Program-made: the position numbers and the translations under genes
NCBI RefSeq assembly: GCF_026213295.1
Contig: NC_079418.1
Location: forward strand, 7,770,806-7,834,805
Source of the DNA: Gadus chalcogrammus
Lineage: Eukaryota > Chordata > Actinopteri > Gadiformes > Gadidae
Length of the DNA stretch: 64,000 bases
Direction: 5' to 3'
The notes under the pieces: model-generated
Databases searched by the model: none
What the model was told of the DNA's origin: nothing
Seen by the model: only the letters and a program-made list of their open reading frames with translations
Shown here: piece after piece, positions 1 to 30,171 of the stretch
How the letters are laid out: each line of letters begins with the position of its first letter
Position numbering within the stretch: the stretch's first letter is position 1

Positions 1-265
1 AGAGACTTACAATAAGTCCAATCTTCAGAAGAAAGAAAAACAACAATATATCGCTGTTCTTTGCAGTAAGGATGTTCATAGAACCAAGTGCCAAGCACTA
101 ACCATCACTAGGTTAAGCCATTCCCTGCATACAACACAGTTAGCTAGGAGAAGACACTACACAATGCTACGTACTGTTTTAAAGGGCCATCATCCATTTT
201 GTTTTAGATTCCTTCCATAAGAACTAAATAGCGACAAATGGAACCGTGGAGTAGAGAGAACGACA
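1..265. repeat. Dispersed fish repeat fragment, no gene
   Basis: The first 60 bases (an 'acaataagtcc' stretch followed by A-rich text ending 'caatatatcgctg') closely match 33585-33635. That second copy sits next to the 'gcagacgctttcaatcagagcgacc' type motif common in fish dispersed repeats. The rest of the interval shows no coding signal. Confidence 0.45.
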
Positions 266-356
266 ATGACAACAAGAGGTTGTGAGGGCAATATTTGTGT
301 TTCGAAACTGTCGTCCGATTTCACACACAAAAAGGACGAGCAAAAACACGCTAATT

Positions 357-893
357 ACGAGCAGTACACTCACTCACACACACACAAACTTACACACTCA
401 CAAAAACAAACACTCATACACACACACACTCACACATTCGCAACCACACACTCACAAACACATACACACACAAACACATTCACAAACACACAAACACACA
501 CTCACAAACATACACACAAACTAAGTACTTCACGTTTTTACTAAAGCGATTTCAGATTTTAAATAACTTTTTTGGGGTGAGGGGCGGGGGGGAGGCGATC
601 ATCTCCGATCGCCCGTGAGAGCGAACGAGCGACTGTTGGCATCGCAGCATCGGAGTGGTGGTGGAGGGTACTCATCACAAATCCAACTGTGTGTGTGTGT
701 ATGTGTGTGTGTCTGTGTGTGAGTGTGTGTCTTTGCATGTATGTCTGTGTGTCTGTGTGTGTGTCTGTGTATGTGTGTGTGTGTGTGTGTGTCTGTGTAT
801 GTATGTTTATGTGCGTGTTTGAATGTGTGTGTGTGTATATGTCTGTCTGTCTGTGTGTGTGTGTCTGTGTATGTATGTGTGTGTGTGTGTCAC
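357..893. repeat. CA/TG microsatellites
   Basis: Imperfect (CA)n with CACT interruptions at about 357-530 and imperfect (TG)n with TC/TA interruptions at about 692-893 flank a unique stretch at 540-690. Open frames through these tracts encode only His/Thr or Cys/Val repeats and are not genes. Confidence 0.9.
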
Positions 894-1059
894 CATGCAC
901 CAAGACAGGGTGTGTAATTACACAGAAGGTTTTGTGTGTTCGTTTTGTGCGTCCGACGCATAATTCACACAGTGGAGAGAATAGAGCGACGCTAACTAGC
1001 GGCTAGCTCTCCAAAACAACAGCCACACTGCAATTACAGATGAAAGATAGGTGTGTGTC

Positions 1060-1075
1060 AACTCGTGTGTGTGTG

Positions 1076-1169
<94 letters not shown>

Positions 1170-1285
1170 AGTGTGTGTGTGTGTGTGTGTCAGTGGTTGT
1201 GTGCTGAACCACAGTGTAAAATGAACACATTACACATGAACACATTTCAAAGCAATTATATACACACATATACGCAAGCACAGAG

Positions 1286-1332
<47 letters not shown>

Positions 1333-1390
1333 CGCAAGGAGACACACATACAGACAGATGCACAGACAGACAGACACACACATAAACACA
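1060..1390. repeat. Long (GT)n and (CA)n microsatellites
   Basis: A nearly pure (GT)n run of about 90 bases starts at 1079 and continues imperfectly to 1190. A (CA)n run spans 1291-1330, with CAGA-rich text to 1382. The spacer at 1203-1275 is a dispersed unit seen again near 11757-11830. Confidence 0.9.
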
Positions 1391-1437
1391 CTGATGGATT
1401 TTTGATGAGTAGAAAAGTGGGAAAATCTGAAAAAGTG

Positions 1438-1446
1438 ACAGAGAGA

Positions 1447-1521
<75 letters not shown>

Positions 1522-1553
1522 GAAACGAGATGGAGAAAAGTGATAGAATAATA

Positions 1554-1614
<61 letters not shown>

Positions 1615-1770
1615 GAGACAGAGAGAGAGGGAGAGGGATAGGGATAGTGAAAGAGAGAGAGATAGTGAGACAGATAGACAAACAGACAGACAGACAGAAG
1701 AGAGTGAGAGAGAGATGGAAAGTGAAAGAGAGAGAGAAAGAGAGACAGACAGAGAGATATATATACACAT
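1438..1770. repeat. (GA)n microsatellites
   Basis: Two nearly pure (GA)n blocks (about 1438-1518 and 1557-1605) are followed by degenerate GA/GACA text to about 1755. They are separated by a short unique spacer at 1519-1556. Confidence 0.9.
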
Positions 1771-2295
1771 AAAACTTGATTATCTTCTAAATCCCTTTCC
1801 TCAACAGACGATCTTGCCGACAAAACCACGTCAAAGGCCTTCAAAACCTGCAACCCGGGCAAGGACGTTTAAAAATAAAGCAATTTGAATACCAAAAAAA
1901 ATTGTTGAGAAAGACATGCCCACAAACCTTTAGCGGCTAGTAGCCACTCAAAAGTACCCTCCCCCCCACCCCACCCCACCCCCAAACCGTCATGAATGGC
2001 CAAATGATTCCCTTTCTCCTGCTCAGGTGTTTCGTGGTTGGCAGTGAATCAAATGCAGCGTGATTAGCGAGTCACCATCACCTAACCCAGAGACCCCGAG
2101 GGCAACGAGACTTCAATCAAAACAGCCACGCCGTTAAATAGGTGCAAATTGAATCTAATTAAGGAACAATTTGAATAGAGTGCGGAGGGTTGTTGTGTTC
2201 TTTTTTATTATTATTTAAAAAGAAAGAAAAAAATTCAAAGTTTGTCTTTGTGAAATGTTATCACTTTATGTAGGGGAGGGTGGGAGCGTGGGCCA
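1771..2295. other. Intergenic, no gene seen
   Basis: Single-copy-looking AT-moderate DNA with a C-rich tract near 1966-1983. I see no coding potential, RNA gene or terminal repeat in it. Confidence 0.5.
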
Positions 2296-2742
2296 GAGGG
2301 GGGCAGTTGTCGAAGAAGAGCTCAAGTACAAGTTCTTGAGTTAAAGTTAAGACATATAGTGTTAAGTATTACTTCTGTAAAAGTGGAAGTACTCCATTTA
2401 AACGTCGACTTGGAATATAAGTATAAAAGCACTTGGCTTTAAATGTACTTAAGTAGCAAAAGTAAAAGATATGTAATTCCAATGTCTTGCTATGTCCTTT
2501 ATACATTCATTTAAGGTAAAAAAAAAAAAAAAACACTAACACCACTCTAAATACAATGTTTTCTATTTGAGATATCTGGTACTGATATCATTTGAAGTTA
2601 TAATAATTATCTCTAAATGTTACTTTAGATTGGACGGCGAGATTTTGAAAGAAGAAATCGTATGCTTCTTAAGCAGACTGAGAAGGCACATAAAAATGAA
2701 TGAGTCGTTCTTCCTTTCCACTACTTCAAATAGCTTGCTTAA

Positions 2743-4196
2743 AGGGATACTTCACCGGTGGAGATATGAAGGTTATATTAAGTAAATTATTCTATGTATT
2801 AAAAATCTTCAAAAAAACCTGAAATCTTTTCATCCATTTCTGCGAAAAGGCAGAAATTGTCCCTCTGGCTCAAAAGTAAGAAATCCTCCAACTACCACAG
2901 TGCATTGCGCTCACTGCATCACCCGCCTGTTTCCGTTTGGAGGAGGAATGATACGTTGACTAGTTTAGACTTCTGGTCTCGTTTTTTCTCAGACGCATCA
3001 TTTGTATATTACTGTACATAAAAACATTTGGTAATTAAATTAGCTCAGCATATCAAGTATTTGTACTCAACCTTTTCTCCCCAGTGTTTACCTTATACAG
3101 TAGGCCTACTTTAGTATAACAGCACTTGGGTAAGTAAACAAATCACAACAACCAACATGAATTTGAAGTTTTATTCATGAAAAAATATGAACTGTTCACA
3201 AAAATAAAACGTGTAGTGTGCTTTTGCTAGAGTCAAAACAGTCACAGCTCATGTAGAGCATCTACTGTCTCCTGGTAGCCTTGTTACAGCCCACCTGGTG
3301 TTGGGTAATTAGCTCTGATGGCCTGGACAACACAGCAAGCCGATACTTTCTAAGAAAGAAAGAGAGTAATTAGCAAAGCAAGATAAATTATGCCTTGAGT
3401 AGCCTACACAGCATTACACAGACTTCAAGCTACCGTAACGTAGGATGCTCTGCCAATAAGATCGGCTACTTTCGGATAACTACATTGTCACGTTCCACGG
3501 GACTCAAAACGATTGTAGAAAAAAAAAGAAAAAACACTTACTCTATGCTCAGACGTCCGTTTCTCCCGGCGGGCTTTGGGTGGTGTTTCCGGCTCACATT
3601 CTGGGTCCGGAAATATGTATCCAATACCCAACTGTTCAGATGAGGCATAAAGCCTGGGTGAGAGGTTACACACATGGCCCCCAGCCATTTATTTTAGAAG
3701 AGACTGGCATCGCTGAAATTCGCTGCAGCACAGGGACTCTGGCTTAGTGTCTGTAGGCGAACAGAGCAAACCGACGCGCTCCGGCTCTTCGTCCTCGGCA
3801 ACAGGCGAGGTTTGTTCAGCTGCACCCCCCTCTATTTGTGTCAAGTCTTACTGGCTGTATTCTGGCAAGTACAAATAGCCCTGAATGTCTGAATCCAACA
3901 ATCGATTTTCAAAATCCACTTCACTACATAGCAAATTTGTTCTCTAGCTAAGCGGTGAAGACACAAATTTGCGGAACCAGTGGTTTGTAGTCCTCGGCCC
4001 TTCTAGCAGGCAAGCAAAGTTTTACTGATATGACGTCAAACGCATCATTTGACGTCATCTCAGGAGAAAATAAGATCAGGAAAGCTGAGCCAAGGGAAGA
4101 CTGGGTTAGACTGAGGGAAGAAAATCATTTTTTTTTACATTACAATAGCGATTTTATAATGGTAGAACGTCGGTTCTGAATCGGTGAAGTATCCCT
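2743..4196. mobile_element. TTAA-target DNA element (Kolobok or piggyBac type)
   Basis: TTAA flanks both sides (2739-2742 and 4197-4200). The terminal inverted repeats are AGGGATACTTCACCGG and CGGTGAAGTATCCCT. A TTAA target duplication is characteristic of piggyBac and Kolobok superfamilies. The 1454-base interior has only short open frames and no recognisable transposase, so it is nonautonomous. It is inserted within the hAT element 2304-5606. Confidence 0.75.
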
Positions 4197-4322
4197 TTAA
4201 ATATGCCCATGGGGGCTCAATTTCAATATCTGGCACAGTATTGTATGGCATCCCACGTTTGATGCGTGTTGACGTTCAGTCATGCGCAGTTGTAGGTTAC
4301 CGGAAGTGGAGTAGTGGTGGAT

Positions 4323-4978
4323 TTAATGATTCGTTTCCGTGACCCAGTTCACGTGATTCAGTTCGCCAAGAGAAGTCGTTTGCGAATCGTTCGTTCGTTC
4401 GCTCAGTCGAGTTTCCGGTAACAATAACTCCACTGAGTCTGACTGACTCAGCTGAGAACTGTGCAATGGCGTGCATTCCATGATGCGATTTACCGCTACC
4501 GGAAACCAGGCTGAACGAACAAACGAATCACGAACGACTCCTCCCAGCTCAGTCGAGTTTGCGGTGAATTGATTCACCGGGAACTCGACTGAACTGGGAG
4601 GAGTCGTTCGCGAATCAGCCTAGTTTCCGGTAGCAGTGAATCCCATCATGGAATGCACGCTATTGCACGGTTCTCAGCTGAGTCAGTCAGACTCAGTGCT
4701 ACCGGAAACTTGACTGAACTGGGAGGAGTCGTTTGCGAATCGTTTATTCGTTCAGCCTGGTTTCCGGTAGCGGTAAATCGCATCATGGAATGCACGCCAT
4801 TGCAGGCTTCTCAGCTGAGTCAGTCAGACTCAGTGGAGTTAGTGCTACCGGAAACTCGTTTGTTCGTTCAGTCGAGTTTCCGGTGAATCGAATGGTGAAC
4901 GAGACAAACCGGTTCGGTTTGTTCGTCCTAAAGACTCGTTCATTCGAACCGGTTCGCGAACGAACGAGCCAACACTGA
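4323..4978. repeat. Complex direct and inverted repeat cluster
   Basis: Multiple copies, in both orientations, of units containing 'gagtttccggta', 'tcagctgagtcagtcagact' and 'gcgaatcgttcgttcg'. Examples are 4385-4480 and 4655-4700 against 4735-4870. The block ends in 'gttcgcgaacgaacgagcc'. Any open frames here are repeat artefacts. Confidence 0.75.
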
Positions 4979-5239
4979 GTAATAAAGCAGCACGTGAAAC
5001 GGTCCCGGTGTTAATGTCATTAGTGTTAATACGGTTTAAAACACTGCAGCGCTTCTTTCATTATTGTGTGTGTTGGCTACAAACGTCAAACTTGACAGCG
5101 AATTTTGAAGGCTAAACAGACATACGAGGACAGAAGCAAAGTTGGGAGAAAACCGCCCAAACTGCACGAATCACGATGTTTTCTGATTGGTACACTTGCG
5201 GTGCATGCGCACACATGTGGATCTGTCACTTTATTGTTT

Positions 5240-5425
5240 ATGGTTACGCATGCTGAACACAGACAGACACTCAAGCACAGACACAAACAAACACACGCAC
5301 ACACACACACACACACAAAAACACCCTCAGCAGGGGCCAAGCGCAGACAGACATACACGTGCGCACAATCACATTCACGCGCACAGGGGGCACGCGCAGG
5401 CACACACACACAAAAACACACTGCA
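5240..5425. repeat. CA-rich simple repeat
   Basis: Imperfect CACA/CAGA tract with a pure (CA)n core near 5290-5318, inside the right part of the hAT element. Confidence 0.75.
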
Positions 5426-5614
5426 TGCATGTCTTGGAAAGGAACCTTGAAAGAAACGACAGGTGAGTAAAAAATATGATTTTCCCCTACGAAATGTAGT
5501 TGAGTAAAGGTACAAAGTCTCAGAAAATAATGATATTCAAGAAAAGTACATATACGCTAAAGAGTACAGTAACGAATTACTTGTACTTCTTTACTGTCCA
5601 TCACTGGAGGGGGG

Positions 5615-6109
5615 TGAAGACAAGAGAGATAATAAAGAGAAATTGGTGATGAATTAAAAAGCCTATTGGATACAACGACCATTTGGCACCCCCTAGTGGT
5701 CGTTCACCAGAATGGCGAGTTTCACCAAAGGAGTCTCCTGTTCCTGTACAAGCGTATATGATATTATATATTATAATATAATATTTATTTAAATACCTTA
5801 AAATTACTACACTAAATTGTTTTAAAATACACATGTATCAATAAGATGATTGATTTGATTTGTTTTAATGCTGTTCTCTTGGGGATAAATAAGGGTTTAC
5901 TCGTTCTCATTACAGCTAAATACTTCTTTAAATACCTGAAAACGACTCCACTAAATAATATTTAAATATTAGCGTTAACTGTTTCTCACTTCTCCCAAAA
6001 CAAATCACTACAGTACATTTATAATGATTAATTAATAATACTTTATAACAACTACAACACACCGTTTTACTTAATGAATGATTTAATTCATTTTAAGTGC
6101 TGCTCTGTC
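5615..6109. other. AT-rich upstream flank, no gene seen
   Basis: AT-rich DNA with a 'tataatataatatt' stretch near 5762-5790. It lies between the hAT element and the ccdc28a promoter. No coding signal seen. Confidence 0.5.
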
Positions 6110-6300
6110 GGACCCGCGTCGAAGCAGAAGGCCGGTGACGTCACATTATGTCCCACGTGACCTGAGTAACGTGACGTCCGTTGCTTCAAACCCAGGAAGT
6201 GTTTGTTACGTCAGAAATGTCTCCAAACTTCGTGCATCAGCACCTAAGCGGACAGCGTCACTTCTAAACCCGTCGTGGATCCTACTGCCAGCTGGGAACC
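6110..6300 (+). promoter_or_regulatory. ccdc28a: Probable ccdc28a promoter and noncoding first exon
   Basis: Base composition switches from AT-rich to CpG-rich at about 6110 and stays so to about 6480, as in a vertebrate CpG-island promoter. A perfect CRE palindrome TGACGTCA is at 6136-6143 and an E-box CACGTG at 6154-6159, with another half-CRE near 6171. A good splice donor (ACC|GTGAGT) at 6301 suggests a noncoding first exon ending at 6300. A matching acceptor ('gacgcag') ends at 6549. The transcription start was not determined and no TATA box is obvious. Confidence 0.6.
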
Positions 6301-6580
6301 GTGAGTAAACCGGACCTGACCGGGTGTTTAGTTCCGTTAAAACGGCAGCACGTTGACGTTATCGACGGTAAAGTGTTAGCCAAGACGTTAGCCTAGGGGG
6401 CTAACGCGGCGGTCTTGCGCCTTGCGTGCGCTGCTTACGCTGCGTACGTGATGCGTTCGCGTCACCTACACAGACGATTCACGACCGCTTATAGTGTTGT
6501 TTTACTCTGTATTGAGTATTGGAAATAATATCGATCTTCTCCGACGCAGGAGTCAGCCGTTGTGTTTGTAACATGAGGAT

Positions 6581-24914
<18,334 letters not shown>

Positions 24915-25555
24915 CCTCCTCTTCCTCCTCTCTCTCTCTCGCGCTCTCTATCTCAGTGCGGAGGGGCCCGTGTCGGAGGGTGTCAACACTATCTGGTTCA
25001 CTATTATCATGATCATTGATTATCACCGATCGACCAGCATTCTGAGCAGTGCACCAGCAGTCAATGGATTAACAAATTATTTGAATGGATGAATTGTTGA
25101 TTCCACTCTGCCCCCTCTCCCCCTCTCATCACTTCTCGTTCCCACTAAGTGGGAAGGGTATGCAGTTCTACTAGGGACTCCTCTTAAGGTCAGAGGTCAA
25201 TCTCAACTGCCACATTTTGTATTGTACACCGAAAGTTTTATGGGTAAGGGGGTGGGGTAAATCCTCGAAACATATTGTATAATATAATATATCTTTAGCT
25301 CCGGTCACTTTAGACGATGTCATTGTCTCACTCTCGAGTCAGCGTTGAAAAAAGAAAGGCGATCCCGAATGACTTTTGCAATAAGCAGTCTCCGATCGTC
25401 GGGTATGTAAGTTTTTAGTCTCCTTATCGGGGGCACCATGGAGAACTGTGCTTCAATCAGCAGAACCTGAAATCCCAGCCAGCTAACAAACAAAAAAATG
25501 TGTTTAGCGGAAATGTAGTCCTCTCTATCCTGTTCTGAGTCCGTCTAAAATGAGA
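24915..25555 (+). other. ccdc28a 3' UTR and downstream flank
   Basis: Pyrimidine-rich DNA (CTCT/CCTC) directly after the stop, then ordinary sequence. I could not identify a convincing AATAAA with a downstream element, so the transcript end is unknown. No further gene seen. Confidence 0.4.
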
Positions 25556-25559
25556 CGAT

Positions 25560-26110
25560 GGGATTAGATTTTAAGATTTATGGATTCCTAGATCTTTAGA
25601 TTTATTGATTTCTAGATCTCAAAATGTCTGGGTATCTATATCTCTAGATTGCTTGGTCTCTAGATTTATTGATTTCAATATCTATCTCTTATAATAAATC
25701 TAAATTAATAATTGATCGGTTTTTTATAGCGCTTATCTATATGCATCTAGATTTCTTGCTCTCTAGATTTCTAGATCTCTACATCTGTGTCTCTAGATTT
25801 CTGGATTTCTAGATCTTTAGATTTGTTATAAGCGGGTCAATGAATGATGAAGAATGATTTTCTTTGTGTGGGACCCCAAATTGCAAAATTGCTATTTATT
25901 CTGACTAAGATCAAAAAACAGTATTGTTTGTTTGTTTTTATAGATTTCTAGAGCTCTAGTTTTCTTGATTTCTAGATCTCTAGATTTTTGGGACCCTATT
26001 TTTCTAGATTTCTGGGTCCCTAGATCTCTATATTTCAGGGTCTCTAGATGTATAGATCTCTAGATTTCTGGATCTCTGGAAACAGGGTCTCTTGTGAACC
26101 GAGTTTGAAA
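25560..26110. repeat. Degenerate TAGATTTCTAGATCTC simple-sequence tract
   Basis: Dozens of imperfect copies of 'tagatttctagatctct', often with a TCTAGA palindrome, interrupted by short unique DNA. Part of it (about 25845-25930) is a diverged direct duplicate of 26335-26435. Confidence 0.75.
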
Positions 26111-28246
26111 GTGGAATTACATTCAGGCTACGCGAGATCGACCAAAGTGGTTTTTGTAAGAGATGTATGACATTTCAACTTTGACCTTCTCTTACCTGAA
26201 ACGGCTGCAGCCTTTACCTTGGGCCGCGGGTTGGACTCCACACGACAAATCTAAAATCGTAGCTTTGATTGTAGAATTTGATTCGCAGTAAAACACGTTT
26301 ACCCCAAAAACACTTGCGTGTAAATGAGTTCCGGGCTAAATGAACGATAAAGAATGTTTTGTTTTTGTGTGTGACCCCCGAATTGCAAAATCTCTTTTGA
26401 TCTGACTAACATCAAAAACAGTATTGTTTGTTGTTTTCGTTCATATTTGCACATATCTGCTCATATTTGTGAACAAACCATGCCTTACCTTACTTTACTA
26501 ATCATATGATCGCCTTGTTCTGAATTCGTAGGTTTTATTCGTTGAATTTAATATATTTTAGTCGAGGCTGAAGTTGCAATGGTTGTTTGCTGCTTGTATC
26601 GAAAAGGAAAAAAGATTTATATTTTTTGTGTGTGTGTGTGCGTCTCGAGTTACTTATTATTGTAACAACCACAGTTTCTTGATTTCGCTTGGACATCTAC
26701 GGTAATAAAAAAATGACTATTGAAATCCTACACTATGCTATTGTTTCACCTTTTTATGACAAATGTAGCCTACTTATTAAGTAAGTCGCATTGGATAAAA
26801 GCGTCTGATAAATGACCTGAATGTGAATGTACCTCAGTCGGCTCTCACTGTTGTTTTTGAACCCCTTTTTTGGCTCAGTCTCATTCATTTGCTCCAAGCA
26901 AAATCTCAACCCTACGCCTTGCTGTTGCGCATTCATGCGCAGCATAGGGTCATCCCATTTGTCGTTTTATTGAGGGGTAAGGGGTAAGGCGGAGGGCTAG
27001 CATCCCGTTGAAGTTAAGATTTTCAATGGGCGGGCGAAAAGATGCGACAGGATTGAAAACCACAAATCTTTCTTATGATAATCATTCAATAAATGATGAT
27101 GACCATTGCATTATCATTGTGCCATTTGAATGTTACGTAGGCATTTTCTTTATAACAAGCACAACCACAAAATCTCCCGGAGCAGAGCTTCCGACTCACG
27201 CCGGTGCCCCCGCAGTCCGGCCGGGGAGCTGCCGGGACCATGTCCCATTCTGTTCAACAAAATGGGACAATGATATTCATATGTTCCATGTTCTAGGAAC
27301 TCCAGGTTTGATCCCCTGCCAAGTGCCAAGTAATGCAATAGTTTGTTTAAAAAATGTTTATTAGCCTGGGCCTGGTTTCCCAATAATGGTCACTCTTCGT
27401 GCGCTACGAAAACTCCTATGCTAAGAATTATCAAAGTTGTTAACCTCTATAGCCCTGGTTTCAATACGATCACTTAGGAGTCTTCTTAGAAAACACTCCT
27501 TACGTTGTACGTAAACGGCACTGTCCAGAAAGAATGTGCTGAAATCGATTGCTCAGAGATCGATTTTCCATTTCATGCGCAGACAGCGTTCTAAAAAAGA
27601 TTGCAGTCTTTGCGAATAAAACATTGCTCAAAGTCCTTCTAGTAGGCCCAAACATTTATTTAACCATCGGCCAACGTAGCATAGCCTACACTGATTAAAA
27701 AAAAGATGTAGAAACAGCGGAGATTGAGGCAATTACCTCCTTAATTACATCTGTCACAGCCGTTCAAATTAGGCTATTCATTTTCTGTTTACAAAGGTGT
27801 CTGAGTTGTTGATCATTTATGAAAATAGGCATTTTGAATAGTTTATTTATCTTATTATATAATACTGTTAATGCTGAGACTGCTTTGCTTTTTGCTACAT
27901 GTAGGGGTCTGTGTGCGGGCTTTTTCGCACCGCCAGGCCAGTCTGTTTGTCAGGTGAAAACTAAATGTCAAGGGAAAGAGGCGGTCGTTGACAAGTCATT
28001 CGACCACCTACAACGTTCTCTCATTTCTAACAATGGTTTATTTGTTTCCCAGTATTGTTTTTGTGAAATGAATACAATATTTATTTGAAGTTGCGAGTTT
28101 TTGAAATTAATGGAAGCGACTCGGGCTGACCTCGCCTTTCTGTACCCACCGCACAAACAAAGAACACCCGAGACGACATCCTTAATTCAAACATGCCATT
28201 TAATTGGGCCTCATTCGGTTGAGGATGCGAATTTGCAATGAACAAT
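26111..28246. other. No gene seen; short repeat fragments
   Basis: Includes a diverged direct repeat at 26335-26435 (copy of 25845-25930) and a - strand copy of the common fish repeat motif (CAGACGCTTTTATCCAATGC) at about 26768-26835. The rest shows only short chance frames. Confidence 0.45.
26768..26835 (-). repeat. Common fish dispersed repeat motif
   Basis: On the - strand: CATTTATCAGACGCTTTTAT then CCAATGCGACTTACTTAATA. The same motif, diverged, occurs at 33540-33600 on the + strand. Confidence 0.6.
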
Positions 28247-28387
28247 TACCGTAATTTTCGGACTATAAACTGCGTATTTTTTCCCATTTTTCGATTCTGT
28301 GGCTTATATAACGGTGCGGCTAATCTATGGATTTTTACAGCTAACGGCCACTAGGGGACCTCCTAAATCTATGGATTTTACAGGTTA

Positions 28388-28775
28388 CGCCTCGTGCCCA
28401 CTGCACCGTCAGTCAACGGACGTGGGAAGGCGTGGCTGACGGATGGGGGAGTAGTCTTTGCAGAGGCAACCGTCAGCCAATCAAATCGCTTCGCCGGGTT
28501 CTTCCCGCTTCTTCCTGCTTGTTGCGAGGCAAGAAGACCCGCTTTCCCGCTTTCCAGTATCGTCAGAGCCCGAGTCGCGTCACAGTGCTTAAATTTGCAT
28601 ACGCGATCTGATTGGATGACGGAACCGTCGCTGCCGAAAAAGTTGAACATTTTTCAACTTTTTGACGGTGGCGAACGCTCCAAGTCAACGGACGGATCCA
28701 CAATGCATTGCGCGACCGTCCCCATTCAAAGTCAATGGGCAACGGACAACTGACGGAGGTAGTGGGCACGGGGCG
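28388..28775. mobile_element. PIF/Harbinger-like MITE with internal palindrome
   Basis: TTA on both sides (28385-28387, 28776-28778). Ends are CGCCTCGTGCCCACT and, inverted, CGCCCCGTGCCCACT. The centre has the palindrome AAAAAGTTGAACATTTTTCA. The other pogo copy lacks it, so the empty site is visible in this window. A related, left-truncated copy lies at 32490-32875. Confidence 0.82.
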
Positions 28776-29030
28776 TTACAGTCCACCAACTTTAACTCTA
28801 TGGGCTCTATGACTGGTCCGCGCCCGTCCACCTTTAAGCGGCGGGCTCCAGCAGGAAAAGTTGGAGGCCGGAAAAGAGTGAGACAGGTCGCGCGCAAAAG
28901 TAAAAGTGGAAACGAGAGACAGAACAAGAGACAGAACGAGAGCAAGACAGACATTACGAGAGCAAGACAGCCATCTCTTTCCCGACAATCCCCTCTGTGC
29001 ACGAACCCTTACATATGGTAATTAGGGCTG

Positions 29031-29690
29031 GCCCGAATTATTCGAATACTCAGAGCTTCGTTTTTTTTTTCACGTACGTGACGTTACCAGAGCGAGGGAG
29101 GCAAACTATAAGCGTCAGCGACACCAAGCAGAGAAGCGAGAGAGGTGGAGGAAGAATAGATATCTTGTTTCCCTTTACTTTATAACACAACATCAGCGGG
29201 ATCTCGGGAGGAAAAGTAATACTTAGCGAAATGCTAACCTTAGCTTAGTTGTTTGTTTACGTTCGCTGTACAGCGCCGCGCCAATCCACTGTGACTGGCT
29301 TGCTGCAGAGCGTGAGCGTCTTGGGAATACCCGGTCAATATAATGGATATAATATGGACACATAAGACAATCAATATTCGGTATTTGTTATGGATTTATT
29401 GTACAAATTCCCTGAAAAGATGCACGTTCCAGGATGAATTGAAAAACTCCCATAAGGGCTGAGATAGCAGAGGACAGCTGATTTGGAACGGAACAACAGC
29501 TGTTCGCTTTCACGGGGAAAAACGAAGGAACTTCAACCCACTTAGGGCTACTAATTACCGTTAAAGCTATTAAATCGTCAACAAAATATGCAGATACTGT
29601 CAAAATCGGTTCCAGGGAGTATATAGGGATTATTAATGTTGTTTTTGATGTTTTTTTTTTCTGGAACGAGTATTTGAATATTCGCGCGGC
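29031..29690. mobile_element. Probable hAT remnant
   Basis: Left edge TAGGGCTGGCCCGAATTATT then CGAATAC. A right part with 'cgagtatttgaatattcg' repeats the ATTCGAATA theme. The right terminus is degenerate and no target duplication was confirmed. No coding region. Similar ends occur at 46603-47420. Confidence 0.45.
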
Positions 29691-30171
29691 TCATAGTCCA
29701 GTGCGGCTTATATATGTACACATCAATCAATTTAGCTGCTGCGGCTTATAGTGCGGAAAATACGGTAAACAACTTGGCCTATCCTGCTATCCTGCATGTC
29801 TATCCTGCTACGCCACCCATCACTTCCTTCCATTAACTGTCAAAACACCTAGGCTATTAAGACAAAATGTTGCAGCATACTGCATTTTTTTTATAATAGT
29901 TGCAAATACTCTTTAAAATCAGAGCAACCGGAATAAGCAGGAGTTATGGGCTGAAATTAAAATGGCAGCAATGTTTTATTCGCAAAAACTGCAATATGTT
30001 TTAGAACGCTGAAATTCATCCCAGCCTTTATACCACAGATACTCTAGTGTCTATAGCATATAACCGCGTTGTCTGATTACAGTTTAATTCATTTGTCACA
30101 ATTTAGCAGCTCCCGTTTTGAAGAATAATCACTGCGCCATTCGTTTCAATGGGAATCGCGACAGTCTATAC

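Larger units (their letters stand above)
2304..5606. mobile_element. hAT-type nonautonomous element with nested insertions
   Basis: The 8-base sequence GAGGGGGG flanks both sides (2296-2303 and 5607-5614). The ends read CAGTTGTCGAAGAAG and, at the right, ...TCCATCACTG, so the element is CAG...CTG bounded as in hAT elements. Subterminal regions on both sides carry related motifs built on 'aagtacttgta'. No transposase is visible. It contains a TTAA-flanked element (2743-4196), an inverted-repeat cluster (4323-4978) and a CA-rich tract. The left terminus is diverged, so this is an old insertion. Confidence 0.7.
28249..29765 (+). mobile_element. Second pogo/Tigger-like copy, internally deleted
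   Basis: TA flanks (28247-28248, 29766-29767) and ends CCGTAATTTTCGGACTATAA and, inverted, CCGTATTTTCCGCACTATAA. It carries the same subterminal blocks as 12735-15122 but in the opposite orientation. Of the transposase only the N-terminal leader region remains (about 28810-28960). It contains a TTA-flanked MITE (28388-28775) and a probable hAT remnant (29031-29690). Confidence 0.85.

Noticed and set aside
266..1772. Long open frames rich in His/Thr, Cys/Val, Ser/Leu or Arg/Glu
   Set aside because: They are translations of CA/GT and GA microsatellites with no start context or domain.
4323..4978. Open frames on both strands with repeated text
   Set aside because: They follow the inverted/direct repeat structure and mirror one another, so they are repeat artefacts.
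27150..27383. Possible gene from overlapping frames on both strands
   Set aside because: No domain, no splice-consistent neighbours and a GC-rich patch only; not supportable.
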